Positions 25,886 to 35,587 of a stretch of 58,125 nucleotides of DNA are shown here, piece after piece. The stretch comes from an uncultured Pseudoflavonifractor sp. (GTDB taxonomy: Bacteria > Bacillota > Clostridia > Oscillospirales > Oscillospiraceae). The DNA lies in contig CAJFTA010000009.1 in the NCBI GenBank assembly GCA_904419835.1, positions 1-58,125 of the forward strand. Reading direction: 5' to 3'. The notes under the pieces were generated by a model. The model saw only the letters and a list, made by a program, of their open reading frames with translations, did not search any database and was not told the DNA's origin. A program made the position numbers and the translations under genes. Positions within the stretch are counted from its first letter, which is position 1. Each line of letters opens with the position of its first letter.

Positions 25886-26671
25886 ATGAACATGAAGAAG
25901 ATTCTCAGCGCTGGCCTGGCCCTGAGCCTGAGCCTGATGATGCTCGCCGGCTGCGCCAACGAGACCACCCCCGCCACCGACGACGTCCAGCCCACCGGCA
26001 CCACCCCTGTCACCGAAAGCGTCCAGCCCAGCGAGACCACCCCCGTGGAGCCCAGCGAGAGCACCCCCGCCGAGCCCTCCGAGGACGTGGCCGCCGAGCC
26101 CGACCCCAGCGCCCCCGTCACCCAGCTCTATTACAGCAGCGACGTGTCTGAGATGGAGGGCAGCTGGACCCTGTCCCAGGTCTACGCCGGCGGCTCCACC
26201 TATGACGCGGTGGAGAACGCCGCCACCTTCGCCATCACCTTCTCTCTGGATCCCTCTGAGCTGGTGGACGAGGCTGCCTACATCCACAACCAGGTGTACA
26301 ACCTGACCGGCGACCTGACCTTCGGCGTGGCCGCCATCAACGACGCCCTCACCGCCGAGGGCCTGGACGCCGGCTACCGCGGTTCCACCGCCTGGTCCGA
26401 CTTCCCCCAGGGCGAAGTGGTGACCGAGGGCGAGTTCTACAAGCAGCCCGGCCCCGCCACCATGCGCTTCCAGGACGTGGACGTCTGCGGCCTGTTCCTG
26501 GACCAGCTGGCCACCGGCGCCCCCGCTGACGTGGACACCACCGAGCGCAGCCTCATCATCGGCATCAACAACCAGGGCCAGCTCCTGCTGGGCGCCAGCG
26601 AGGAGCACCTGGAGCGTCCCGGCACCGAGGGCGACTGGACCTACTGCCTGATCTTCGACAAGGCCGCCTAA
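25886..26671 (+). CDS. Lipoprotein of unknown function
   Basis: A 261-residue protein with a lipoprotein signal ending LMMLAGC, then a low-complexity linker of Thr, Pro, Glu and Ser with repeated PSE and PVE units (about 25-80). The globular part begins near TQLYYSSDVSEMEGSW and matches no family I know. The start at 25886 was chosen over an upstream ATG because the signal peptide begins there and AGGAG lies 9 nt upstream. It lies between two GH3 genes, so it may bind the substrate or hold the enzymes at the surface; this is inference. Confidence 0.75.
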   Translation: MNMKKILSAGLALSLSLMMLAGCANETTPATDDVQPTGTTPVTESVQPSETTPVEPSESTPAEPSEDVAAEPDPSAPVTQLYYSSDVSEMEGSWTLSQVYAGGSTYDAVENAATFAITFSLDPSELVDEAAYIHNQVYNLTGDLTFGVAAINDALTAEGLDAGYRGSTAWSDFPQGEVVTEGEFYKQPGPATMRFQDVDVCGLFLDQLATGAPADVDTTERSLIIGINNQGQLLLGASEEHLERPGTEGDWTYCLIFDKAA

Positions 26672-26710
26672 CAGCCCGTTCCAACGCTGCGTATCATATG
26701 GTCATTTCCC

Positions 26711-26740
26711 GGACGGACAGGAGCGCGCTCCTGTCCGTCC
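26711..26740. repeat. Perfect 30-bp palindrome
   Basis: GGACGGACAGGAGCG is followed directly by its exact reverse complement, with no loop. It lies between the lipoprotein gene and the ribosome binding site of the gene at 26760. It has no T-run, so it could be an mRNA processing hairpin or a dimeric protein site. Confidence 0.7.
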
Positions 26741-26759
26741 GCCGAAAGGAGCGTTTTTC

Positions 26760-27167
26760 ATGAAGACAAGCAAAAAAGCATTCGGCTTTTATGTCGGCAT
26801 CTTGTCCTGCGTGCTGGCCGTGGCCGCTGCTATCTGCTACGGGGTAATCTTCCCCGGCATCGAGTACAAGGAGCAGGTGTTTGATGTCCGCATCTGCGTG
26901 ATCCTGGCGGCTGCCGGCGTCATTGCCGCCGTGCTGCTGCTGGCGGGGGAGAAGACCGCTGGGTTTGCTCCGGCCCTTCTCTGCCTGGGCAGCGGAATCT
27001 CCCTGATGCTGTTTATCAACATCGCCATCTGGCCGGTTTCGGATACAATCTACGGAATCGAGCCCTTCCCCGCGTTTACGCAGCTGGTAGTCTGCGCCGC
27101 GCTGATTGCGGCGACCCTCGTGATCAGCGAGATTGCGCTCTATCTGAAAAAGTACCGGTCCGCCTGA
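26760..27167 (+). CDS. Small four-helix membrane protein
   Basis: A 135-residue protein with four hydrophobic segments: about 8-30, 45-63, 70-92 and 105-128. A basic start (MKTSKKAF) and basic end (YLKKYRSA) put both termini inside. The ATG follows AAAGGAG. No family is recognised. It is 31 bp upstream of the permuted GH3 enzyme, which has membrane anchors at both ends, so the two may sit together in the membrane. Confidence 0.7.
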   Translation: MKTSKKAFGFYVGILSCVLAVAAAICYGVIFPGIEYKEQVFDVRICVILAAAGVIAAVLLLAGEKTAGFAPALLCLGSGISLMLFINIAIWPVSDTIYGIEPFPAFTQLVVCAALIAATLVISEIALYLKKYRSA

Positions 27168-27198
27168 TGGAAAGAACTCGCAGAGAGGAGAACTTCCA

Positions 27199-30100
27199 AT
27201 GAAATCCTCAAAGAAAAGAACACTGAAGAAACTTTTTGCCAATGTTACGGTGGGATTGCTGATTGTGGCCTACTTCGGCGGCACCATCGCCGGCCAGTTC
27301 TCCGGCCAGATCAACAGCTTCCTGGGCACCTCCACCTCCATGACGGTGACGGACGGCGAGGACTCCGGCGAGTATGTGCGCTACTATGAGTCCACCTTCA
27401 GCTCCGTGGCCGACCTGAAGGCCGCCGGCCTGGCCAAGGCTGAGGAGGTGGAGGCCGAGGGCGCGGTGCTGCTGAAAAACAACGGCATCCTGCCCCTGCA
27501 GAACCCCGAGGTCTCCCTGTTCGGCGCCACCGCCAACTCCCCCGTGTACGGCGGTACCGGCTCCGGCGCGGTGAATACCGCCGACGCCCCCTCCTATGTG
27601 GACGCCCTGACCGAAAGCGGCCTGACCGTCACCAACGAGGCCCTTCTGGACTGGTACACGGAGGAGGAGTACGGCCGTGATTTCTCCTCCAGCGGCGAGG
27701 AGATCAACGAGGCCCGCTGGAACGCCATCGCCGAGAGCGACGCGGCCAGCACCTTCGGCAACGGCGAGGTGGCCGTCTTTGTGGTGGGCCGCGTGGGCGG
27801 CGAGGCCAACGACCTCAAGAGCACCGGCCATATTGACGGAGGCACCAACCCCCTGGGCGCCGACGTGGGCGCCAACTCCGACTACCTGATGCTCAACCGC
27901 AACGAGCTGGGTATCCTGGAGGGCCTGAAGGCCATGAAGGACGCCGGCGAGATCAGCGGCATCGTGGTCCTGATCAACAGCGCCAACCCGGTCTCCGCCG
28001 CCTTCCTGAACGACGAGGCCTACGGCATTGACGCGGCCGTGTGGATCGGCTCGGTGGGCCAGAGCGGCCTGTACGCCGTGGGCGACATCCTCAGCGGCGC
28101 GGTGAACCCCTCCGGCTCCCTGCCCGACACCTGGTGGACCAACAACCTGCTGGATCCCGCCATGTCCAACTTCGGCGTCTACACCTATACCAACGCCGGC
28201 GACTACACCTACGCCTCCAGCCCTGCCAAGTTTACCAGCTACGTGGTCTACCAGGAGGGCATCTACGTGGGCTACCGCTATACGGAGACCCGCTATGAGG
28301 ACGTTGTCCTGGGCACCGCGGGCGTGGGGGACTACGTCTATAACGACGTGGTGGCCTACCCCTTCGGCTACGGCCTGAGCTACACCACCTTTGACATGAG
28401 CGACATGCAGGTGGAGAAGACCGGCACAGGCACCGATACGGCCTATACCGTGTCCGTCACCGTGACCAACACCGGCTCCGTGGCCGGCAAGAAGGCGGTG
28501 CAGGTGTACGCCCAGAAGCCCTACACCGACTACGACCGCGAGAACCAGATCGAAAAGGCGGCGGTGGAGCTGGTGGGCTACGGCAAGACCAGCCTCCTGG
28601 AGCCCGGTCAGAGCGAGACCGTGACCGTCAGCGTCCCCGAGTACTTCCTCACCAGCTATGACGCGCTGGGCACCGGCGTGTATATCCTGGAGGATGACAC
28701 CTACTACCTCACCGCGGCGGACAACAGCCACGCGGCCATCAACAACATTCTGGCTGCCAAGGGCTACACCACCGCCGACGGCATGACCGCCGACGGCAAC
28801 GCCGCCATGACCTATGCCGCGGACTACACCTTTGACGCCCAGACCTACTCCAAGGCCTACGGCACCGGAAACGACGTCACCAGCCTGTTTGCCTCCGCGG
28901 ACATCAACCGCTACGAGGGCAAGGGGGACAACAGCGTCGCCTACGTGTCCCGCAACGACTGGGAAGGCACCCTGATGCTCTGGGCCGACGAGAACCAGGA
29001 CGGCGAGAACGACAACTATGTCCAGCTGTCCATGACCGACCAGATGTATGAGGACACCATTCTGGACGCGGCGGATCTCCCCGCCAACGACGACCAGTGG
29101 CCGGTGATGGGCTCCGACGAGACCAACTACAGCCTCATCCAGCTGCTGGAGAATGAGGACGGCAGCGAGATTGCCTACGACGATCCCATGTGGGACGACC
29201 TGCTCAACCAGCTGACCTACGAGGACATGTCCCGCCTGTGCGCCGTGGGCCTGCGGATGACGGTCTCCCTGGAGTCCATCGGCAAGCCCGAGACCCTGGA
29301 CCACAACGGCCCCTCCGGCGTGACCCAGAAGTACTCCGCCGGTCCCAACGGCTACGCCAACCAGACCAATGACCCGGACAAGGAGATGACCGGCACCTGC
29401 TACCCCTGCAACGGCATCCTGGCCGCCACCATGAACGACCAGCTGGTCCAGGAGGTGGGCGAGCTCATCGGCGAGGACGCCATGTGGGCCGGCTACGCCG
29501 GCTTCTACGGCAGCGGCCTGAACATTCACCGCACCCCCTATGCCGGCCGTGTGTTCGAGTACTACTCCGAGGACGGCATCCTGACCGGCCTCATCGACAC
29601 CTATGAGACCATCGGCATCCAGTCCAAGGGCGTGTATGTGTACAACAAGCACTTCGCCCTCAACGACCAGGAGCTGCAGCGGCAGGGCCTGGGCACATGG
29701 TGCAACGAGCAGGCCATGCGCGAGATCTACCTGCGGGCCTTTGAGCTGCCCATCGTCAATGCCGACGCCAAGTGCGTCATGACCGCCTTCAACCGCATCG
29801 GCGCGGTGTGGTCGGGCGCCTGCTCCGAGCTGCTCACCGACTGGCTCCGCGGCGAGGCCGGTATGACCGGCTTTGCCGTCACCGACATGTACGAGGGCGA
29901 CTACATGAGCAAGCCCCACGAGGTGCTGGCGGGCAACGACATCCCCGACAACTTCCCCGGCACCACCGGCACCGGCGTGGACACCGCCTCCGGCGGAGAC
30001 CTGGGCTTTGAGTTCGCTGCCTACGGTCCCGACGGCGCCACCCCCAACGCCCAGATCGCCCAGGCTCTGCGGGAGTCCTCCCACCGGATTCTCTACACGG

Positions 30101-30279
30101 TGCTGCACTCCCGCGGTATGGACGGCATCGGAGCCAACACCAGAATCGTGGCCGTCACCCCCTGGTGGCAGACGGCCCTTAACGTGACCCAGATCGTGCT
30201 GGCTGTGCTGAGCGTGCTGGCACTGGCGCTGCTGGTGGCCGACATGATTCCCAGCAAAAAGAAGAAGTCCAACCAGTAA
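27199..30279 (+). CDS. Membrane-anchored GH3 enzyme with circularly permuted domains
   Basis: A 1026-residue protein with a transmembrane segment near each end (about 15-36 and 990-1012). Order is permuted. The GH3 C-terminal domain comes first (VEAEGAVLLKNNGILPL, then VFVVGRVGGEAND), next a fibronectin-like domain (LSYTTFDMSDM onward) and an insert at 520-640. The catalytic barrel is last: LDHNGPSGVTQ, GLNIHRTPYAGR, YNKHFALND and FAVTDMYEGDY, whose Asp is the expected nucleophile. Permuted GH3 enzymes are known from Ruminococcus; double anchoring is less usual. The ATG follows GAGAGGAGAAC. It probably trims beta-glucosides or xylosides at the outer face. Confidence 0.9.
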   Translation: MKSSKKRTLKKLFANVTVGLLIVAYFGGTIAGQFSGQINSFLGTSTSMTVTDGEDSGEYVRYYESTFSSVADLKAAGLAKAEEVEAEGAVLLKNNGILPLQNPEVSLFGATANSPVYGGTGSGAVNTADAPSYVDALTESGLTVTNEALLDWYTEEEYGRDFSSSGEEINEARWNAIAESDAASTFGNGEVAVFVVGRVGGEANDLKSTGHIDGGTNPLGADVGANSDYLMLNRNELGILEGLKAMKDAGEISGIVVLINSANPVSAAFLNDEAYGIDAAVWIGSVGQSGLYAVGDILSGAVNPSGSLPDTWWTNNLLDPAMSNFGVYTYTNAGDYTYASSPAKFTSYVVYQEGIYVGYRYTETRYEDVVLGTAGVGDYVYNDVVAYPFGYGLSYTTFDMSDMQVEKTGTGTDTAYTVSVTVTNTGSVAGKKAVQVYAQKPYTDYDRENQIEKAAVELVGYGKTSLLEPGQSETVTVSVPEYFLTSYDALGTGVYILEDDTYYLTAADNSHAAINNILAAKGYTTADGMTADGNAAMTYAADYTFDAQTYSKAYGTGNDVTSLFASADINRYEGKGDNSVAYVSRNDWEGTLMLWADENQDGENDNYVQLSMTDQMYEDTILDAADLPANDDQWPVMGSDETNYSLIQLLENEDGSEIAYDDPMWDDLLNQLTYEDMSRLCAVGLRMTVSLESIGKPETLDHNGPSGVTQKYSAGPNGYANQTNDPDKEMTGTCYPCNGILAATMNDQLVQEVGELIGEDAMWAGYAGFYGSGLNIHRTPYAGRVFEYYSEDGILTGLIDTYETIGIQSKGVYVYNKHFALNDQELQRQGLGTWCNEQAMREIYLRAFELPIVNADAKCVMTAFNRIGAVWSGACSELLTDWLRGEAGMTGFAVTDMYEGDYMSKPHEVLAGNDIPDNFPGTTGTGVDTASGGDLGFEFAAYGPDGATPNAQIAQALRESSHRILYTVLHSRGMDGIGANTRIVAVTPWWQTALNVTQIVLAVLSVLALALLVADMIPSKKKKSNQ

Positions 30280-30314
30280 GACAGGACCGGACCGGCCCTG
30301 CGGAAGCTGAATAG

Positions 30315-30347
30315 GTCCGCCGCAGGATCGGAGATTCTGCGGCGGAC
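30315..30347 (+). terminator. Hairpin after the permuted GH3 gene
   Basis: GTCCGCCGCAG pairs with CTGCGGCGGAC around an 11-nt loop. The tail TTGCCTAACC is a poor T-run. The next 215 bp (30348-30562) hold no gene; no strong promoter could be placed. Confidence 0.55.
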
Positions 30348-30562
30348 TTGCCTAACCCCCAATGCCTGCCGGCAAAAGACAGCCACAGGCGGGAGGGCCA
30401 ACGAAAGCCCGGCGGGCCGGTATCCCCTGAAAGCAAACCTGATTGCAACCCTGTGCAAAAGAGCATTGAAATTAAAATTGGAACCAGAGATTGGCAGCGC
30501 TCGGACCTCGCTTCGAGCCAATGGATGCAGAGTTCCACCAACAGGAAGGAAGGAGAGGCCTG

Positions 30563-32485
30563 ATGCGAAACAGCATTTGTTTAAACCAGGATTGGACCTT
30601 TTACGGACCCAAGGGAGGGCCGGAGAAGCTCGATCTGCCTCACACCTGGAATGCGGTTGACGGGCAGGACGGCGGAAACGACTACTGGCGCGGCACCTGT
30701 ACCTATGAAAAGACGTTCCCCATGCCCGAATTTGACCCGGAGACCCAGGCGGTATACCTGGAGTTCCAGGGCGTGAACGCCTCCGCCGATGTGGAGCTCA
30801 ACGGCAAAGCGGTGATGCACCACGACGGCGGCTACTCCACCTTCCGGGCGGAGGTGACCGGGCTGCTCCAGGCCGAGAACCATATGACCGTCCGGGTGGA
30901 CAACAGCGTCAACGACCGGGTGTACCCCCAGAAGGCGGACTTCACCTTCTACGGCGGCATCTATCGGGATGTGACGCTGCTGGTGGTGAGCAAGCACCAC
31001 TTTGACCTGGACTATTTCGGCGGTCCGGGCCTGCGCATCACCCCCGCTGTGGAGGGATCCACCGGCAAAATCCGGGTGGAGAGCTGGACCAACGCGGAAA
31101 ACCCCACCGTGGAGGTGACCCTCACTGACGCCGGGGGAAGCACGGTGGCCAGCGGCCAGGGTACCGACGTGACCCTGGAGATCCCCAACGTACACCTGTG
31201 GGATGGCGTGAAGGACCCCTACCTCTATACCGCCACCCTGCGCCTGGTGGAGAACGGCGCGGCGGTGGATGAGATCTCCAGCCGTTTCGGCGTGCGCACC
31301 TTCCGGGTGGACCCCAAGGAGGGCTTCTTCCTCAACGGGCGGTCCTATCCCCTCCACGGCGTGTCCCGCCACCAGGACCGGAAAGGCCTGGGCAACGCCC
31401 TGACCAGGGCCCACCACGACGAGGACATGGCCCTTATCCGGGAGATTGGCGCCAACACCATCCGCCTGGCCCACTATCAGCACGACCAGTACTTCTACGA
31501 CCTGTGCGACCAGTACGGCATGATTGTCTGGGCGGAGATCCCCTACATCTCCGAGCACATGCCCAATGGCCGGGACAACACCATCAGCCAGATGAAGGAG
31601 CTCGTCGTCCAGAACTACAATCACCCCTCCATCGTCACCTGGGGTCTGTCCAACGAGATCACCATCTCCACCAGGGACAAGGCGGACATGCTGGACAACC
31701 ACCGGGTGCTCAACGACCTGTGCCACTCCATGGATGCCAGCCGGCCCACCACCCTGGCCTGCTATGCCATGTGCGGCCCCTTTAACCGCTCGGCACACAT
31801 CTCCGACATTGTGTCCTGGAATCTGTACCTTGGCTGGTATGTGCCCGGACTGTTCCTCAACGACCTGTGGATCTCCTTCTTCCACCTGGTCTATCCCAAG
31901 CGGTGCCTGGGTTACTCCGAGTACGGCTGCGAGGGTATGCCCAACCTCCATTCCTCCAAGCCCCACCGGGGAGACCATACCGAGGAGTACCAGGCCATCT
32001 ACCATGAGTTCATGCTCAAGTGCTTCCAGCGGCATCCCTATATGTGGAGCACCCACGTGTGGAATATGTTCGATTTTGCCGCCGACGCCCGGGACCAGGG
32101 CGGCGAGCCCGGCATGAATCACAAGGGCCTCATCACCTTTGACCGCAAGACCAAAAAGGACAGCTTCTATGCCTACAAGGCCTACTGGAGCGAGGAGCCC
32201 TTTGTGCACATATGCGGAAAGCGGTATGTGGACCGCCCCGAGGCGGAGACCACGGTGAAGGTATACACCAACCAGCCTGCGGTGTCCCTGTATGTAAACG
32301 GGAAGCTGCTCTCAGAGCAGACAGGGGAGAAGGTGTTCACCTTCCGCGTGCCCCTGGGCGAGGGAGAGACCCGGGTGGAGGCCCGGTGCGGAGCGCTGAC
32401 CGATGAGGCGGTCTTCCGCCGGGTGGACACGCCCAATCCGGCCTATAAGCTGGTCAAGAACAAGAAGAGCCAGAACTGGGTGTAG
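30563..32485 (+). CDS. GH2 glycosidase, probable beta-glucuronidase
   Basis: A 640-residue cytoplasmic GH2 enzyme: sugar-binding domain (1-150), immunoglobulin-like domain (150-260), then the barrel. NHPSIVTWGLSNEI holds the acid/base Glu, and YSEYGCEGMP the nucleophile. After WNMFDFAAD, MNHKGLITFDRK has an Asn-x-Lys. That motif contacts the carboxylate in beta-glucuronidases, although some galactosidases have a similar stretch. The next genes encode a GPH symporter and every enzyme of the glucuronate pathway, which favours a glucuronide (or galacturonide) substrate. The ATG follows GGAAGGAGAGG. Confidence 0.85.
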   Translation: MRNSICLNQDWTFYGPKGGPEKLDLPHTWNAVDGQDGGNDYWRGTCTYEKTFPMPEFDPETQAVYLEFQGVNASADVELNGKAVMHHDGGYSTFRAEVTGLLQAENHMTVRVDNSVNDRVYPQKADFTFYGGIYRDVTLLVVSKHHFDLDYFGGPGLRITPAVEGSTGKIRVESWTNAENPTVEVTLTDAGGSTVASGQGTDVTLEIPNVHLWDGVKDPYLYTATLRLVENGAAVDEISSRFGVRTFRVDPKEGFFLNGRSYPLHGVSRHQDRKGLGNALTRAHHDEDMALIREIGANTIRLAHYQHDQYFYDLCDQYGMIVWAEIPYISEHMPNGRDNTISQMKELVVQNYNHPSIVTWGLSNEITISTRDKADMLDNHRVLNDLCHSMDASRPTTLACYAMCGPFNRSAHISDIVSWNLYLGWYVPGLFLNDLWISFFHLVYPKRCLGYSEYGCEGMPNLHSSKPHRGDHTEEYQAIYHEFMLKCFQRHPYMWSTHVWNMFDFAADARDQGGEPGMNHKGLITFDRKTKKDSFYAYKAYWSEEPFVHICGKRYVDRPEAETTVKVYTNQPAVSLYVNGKLLSEQTGEKVFTFRVPLGEGETRVEARCGALTDEAVFRRVDTPNPAYKLVKNKKSQNWV

Positions 32486-32561
32486 GCAAAGGGCCTTAAG
32501 GCGCTCTTTTCATCCCGCTTCGGGGTGGGCAAATCTTAACGAAGAAGGAGCTTGAGCTTTT

Positions 32562-34148
32562 ATGAAACGGGAATCCACGCCTGCTTCTGGACTGAACCGG
32601 GCAAAACCCTATCAACTTGTCCTGTTTCCCCTGAACAACGGCGCGACAAATGTGTACTACGTGCTGATACTGTCCTATGTAGCCACCTTCGGCAGCGCCG
32701 TACTGGGGCTGGCTGTGGCGTTCGCTTCCATCATGGTAACCGCCATGCGGGTGCTGGACGCCGTTACGGACCCCATCATCGGCGCCCTGATGGACAAGAC
32801 CAACGGCAAATTCGGCAAATTCCGCCCCTTTATGGTGCTGGGCAGCATTATCATGGGAGCATCGGTGATCTGTCTGTACATGTTCACCCCCTTCGTACCG
32901 GACACCATGATGTGGCTGCGCTATGTGCTCTTCGTGGTGTTCTACGCGGTGTGGGCCATCGGCTACGCCTGCCAGACCTCGGTAACCCGTGCGGCCCAGT
33001 CGGTGCTGACCAATGATCCCAAGCAGCGCCCCCTGTTCACTGTGTTCAACACGGTGGGCTCCCTGCTGGGCATGGGCGTTATCCAGTTCCTGGGCCCCAT
33101 CCTGGCCGGGGACGGAATGCTGGGCGACTACAACCGGACCTGGTTTGCCACCATGGCTCCCATCGGCATCGTGGTGTCTGTGGCGCTGACCATTCTGGCC
33201 ATTATCGGCATCTGGGAGAAGGACCAGCCCAAATACTTCGGCATTGCCGGTGAAAAGACCGAGAAGGTCAAAATCTCCGAGTATGTGGACATCATCAGAA
33301 ACAACAATCCCATTCAGCGCCTGATGGTGGCCGGCGCGGGGTGCAAGCTGGCCCTGTCCATCGCCACCAATATGAGCGTACTCATTATGCTCTACGGCTG
33401 CATGATGGGCAATTACGACAACCTGTACCTGCCCATGATGATCCTGGGCTATGTGTTCGCGGTGCCTTTCTTCGCCCTGACGGTGCGCACCGCCCAGAAG
33501 AAGGGACAGAAGGCCTCCCTGATGCGCTATGTGGCCGTAGCCCTGGTGTGCTATGTGGGCGTGCTGGTGCTGCTGCTGCTGTGGAAGCAGGACGACCCGG
33601 CTTTCAACTTCTCCATCTTTGAGGGCCAGCTCTTCGAGCCGGGCTTCCGCATCTCCATCAACCTGTACACCGTGCTGTTCATCCTCTTCTTCGGCATCGG
33701 CTACGGCGCCTACTACGCCACGGCGGATATGCCCATCCCCATGGTGGCCGACTGCGCCGACTACGAGACCTACCGTTCGGGCAAGTTTGTGCCGGGCATT
33801 ATGGGTACGCTGTTTGCCCTGGTGGATAAGCTGGTGTCTTCCCTGAGCGCCACGGTGGTGGGCCTGGCGGTGGGCTTCATCGGGCTGGACGTGCTGCCCA
33901 CCAAGGAGACCCCCTATGTGCCCGGGATGAACGTGGTGGTCATCGTCCTCTTCTGCATCATCCCCATGGTGGCCTGGATTGCGACGCTGATTGCCATGCG
34001 GAAGTACTCCCTCACCGGCGAACGGATGAAGGAAATCCAGGCTATCAACGCCGCCCGCAAGGCCGCCATTGATCAGGGCATGTCCCTGGAGGAGGCCATG
34101 GAGCGGTACCAGACCATGGATCAGGTACCCGAGCAGCTGAAAAACTGA
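32562..34148 (+). CDS. GPH-family sugar:cation symporter (probable glucuronide transporter)
   Basis: A 528-residue carrier with about 12 membrane segments. DAVTDPIIGALMDKTNGKFGKFRP is the signature of the glycoside-pentoside-hexuronide family; members include the glucuronide carrier UidB and melibiose carrier MelB. A long basic C-terminal tail follows the last helix. The ATG follows GAAGGAG. It lies between a GH2 enzyme and uxaC, so imported glucuronides would be cut inside the cell and degraded by the following genes. Confidence 0.88.
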   Translation: MKRESTPASGLNRAKPYQLVLFPLNNGATNVYYVLILSYVATFGSAVLGLAVAFASIMVTAMRVLDAVTDPIIGALMDKTNGKFGKFRPFMVLGSIIMGASVICLYMFTPFVPDTMMWLRYVLFVVFYAVWAIGYACQTSVTRAAQSVLTNDPKQRPLFTVFNTVGSLLGMGVIQFLGPILAGDGMLGDYNRTWFATMAPIGIVVSVALTILAIIGIWEKDQPKYFGIAGEKTEKVKISEYVDIIRNNNPIQRLMVAGAGCKLALSIATNMSVLIMLYGCMMGNYDNLYLPMMILGYVFAVPFFALTVRTAQKKGQKASLMRYVAVALVCYVGVLVLLLLWKQDDPAFNFSIFEGQLFEPGFRISINLYTVLFILFFGIGYGAYYATADMPIPMVADCADYETYRSGKFVPGIMGTLFALVDKLVSSLSATVVGLAVGFIGLDVLPTKETPYVPGMNVVVIVLFCIIPMVAWIATLIAMRKYSLTGERMKEIQAINAARKAAIDQGMSLEEAMERYQTMDQVPEQLKN

Positions 34149-34168
34149 ACGGAAGGGGAGAAAAACAG

Positions 34169-35572
34169 TTGAAATCCTTTCTGAGCGATGACTTTCTGCT
34201 GGACACGGAGACTGCCCGGACTCTGTACCACACCTACGCGGCCCCCATGCCCATCGCGGACTACCACTGCCACATCGACCCCAAGGATATCTGGGAGGAC
34301 CGGCGCTTTGAGAACATCACCCAGCTCTGGCTGGGGGGCGACCACTACAAGTGGCGGCTCATGCGCTCCAACGGTGTGGAGGAGAAGTATATCACAGGCG
34401 ACGCCTCCGACTATGAGAAGTTTGAGAAGTTCGCCCAGACCCTGCCCCGGGCCATCGGCAACCCCATGTACCACTGGTGCCACCTGGAGCTGAAGAACTA
34501 CTTCGGCTACACAGGGGTGCTCAGCGGGGAGACCGCCCGTGAGGTCTGGGAGCTGTGCAACGACAAGCTGCAGAACGACCCGGCCATGAGCGCCCGGGGG
34601 CTGATTCTGGGCAGCAACGTGGCCATGGTGGGCACCACCGACGACCCCTGCAGCGATCTGGTGTGGCACGAGAAGCTCTCGGGGGACGACTCCTTCCCTG
34701 TGCAGGTGTGCCCCAGCTTCCGGCCCGACCCGGCGGTGAACCTGCACAAGCCCGGCTTTGCCGCCTATCTGGACCAGCTGGAGAAGACCACCGGCCGGAC
34801 CATCGCCACAGTGGACGACGTGCGCGCCGCCCTCAGCGACCGCATCGCCTTCTTTGACGCCCACGGGTGCCGCTCCGCCGACCACGGCCTGGACTATGTG
34901 ATGTGCCGCATGGTCAGCGACGAGGCCGCCACTGCGGCCATGAACAAGGCCAGGGCAGGGGAGACCCTCACCCGGGAGGAGGCCGAGGGCTACCAGACCG
35001 CGGTGATTCTCCACTGCGCCCGGGAGTACCGGAGGCTGGGCTGGGTGATGCAGCTCCACTTCAGCTGCATGCGCAACCCCAACAGCCGCATGATGGAGCA
35101 GCTGGGGCCGGACACCGGCTTTGACTGCATCGCCGTCACCGACAGCTGCGCCGCCACCTACCGCCTCATGGACGCCCTGGAGCGGGAGGGGAACCTGCCC
35201 AAGACCGTGCTGTACAGCCTGAACCCGGCGGACAATGAGTGGATCGACACCCTGCTGGGGGCCTTCCAGGGCCCGGAGACGGCGGGGAAGATTCAGCACG
35301 GCAGCGCCTGGTGGTTCAACGACCACAAGACCGGCATGACTGAGCAGCTGACCAGCCTGGCCAACCTGAGCGTGCTTGGCAATTTCATCGGCATGCTCAC
35401 CGACAGCCGCAGCCTCCTCAGCTACGCCCGGCACGAGTATTTCCGCCGGGTGCTGTGCGCCCTGCTGGGCCGCTGGGTGGAGAACGGGGAGTACCCCTGC
35501 GACCTGCCCGCCCTGGGCGGACTGGTGCAGGATATCTGCTTTAACAACGCCAAACGCTACTTCAATCTGTAA
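34169..35572 (+). CDS. uxaC: Glucuronate isomerase
   Basis: Converts D-glucuronate to D-fructuronate (and galacturonate to tagaturonate). The 467-residue length is normal. The start region DDFLLDTETARTLYHTYA and metal motif DYHCHIDPKDI near residue 30 are diagnostic. QLHFSCMRNPN and HGSAWWFNDHKTGM follow in order, and the end LVQDICFNNAKRYF is conserved. The start is a TTG at 34169 after AAGGGGAG. It lies 20 bp after the symporter and 15 bp before uxuA. Confidence 0.95.
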   Translation: MKSFLSDDFLLDTETARTLYHTYAAPMPIADYHCHIDPKDIWEDRRFENITQLWLGGDHYKWRLMRSNGVEEKYITGDASDYEKFEKFAQTLPRAIGNPMYHWCHLELKNYFGYTGVLSGETAREVWELCNDKLQNDPAMSARGLILGSNVAMVGTTDDPCSDLVWHEKLSGDDSFPVQVCPSFRPDPAVNLHKPGFAAYLDQLEKTTGRTIATVDDVRAALSDRIAFFDAHGCRSADHGLDYVMCRMVSDEAATAAMNKARAGETLTREEAEGYQTAVILHCAREYRRLGWVMQLHFSCMRNPNSRMMEQLGPDTGFDCIAVTDSCAATYRLMDALEREGNLPKTVLYSLNPADNEWIDTLLGAFQGPETAGKIQHGSAWWFNDHKTGMTEQLTSLANLSVLGNFIGMLTDSRSLLSYARHEYFRRVLCALLGRWVENGEYPCDLPALGGLVQDICFNNAKRYFNL

Positions 35573-35587
35573 TTAAAGGAGAACACA

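Noticed and set aside
27208..30108. 966-codon minus-strand frame opposite the permuted GH3 gene
   Set aside because: Antisense of an unmistakable GH3 gene; no start context or motif.
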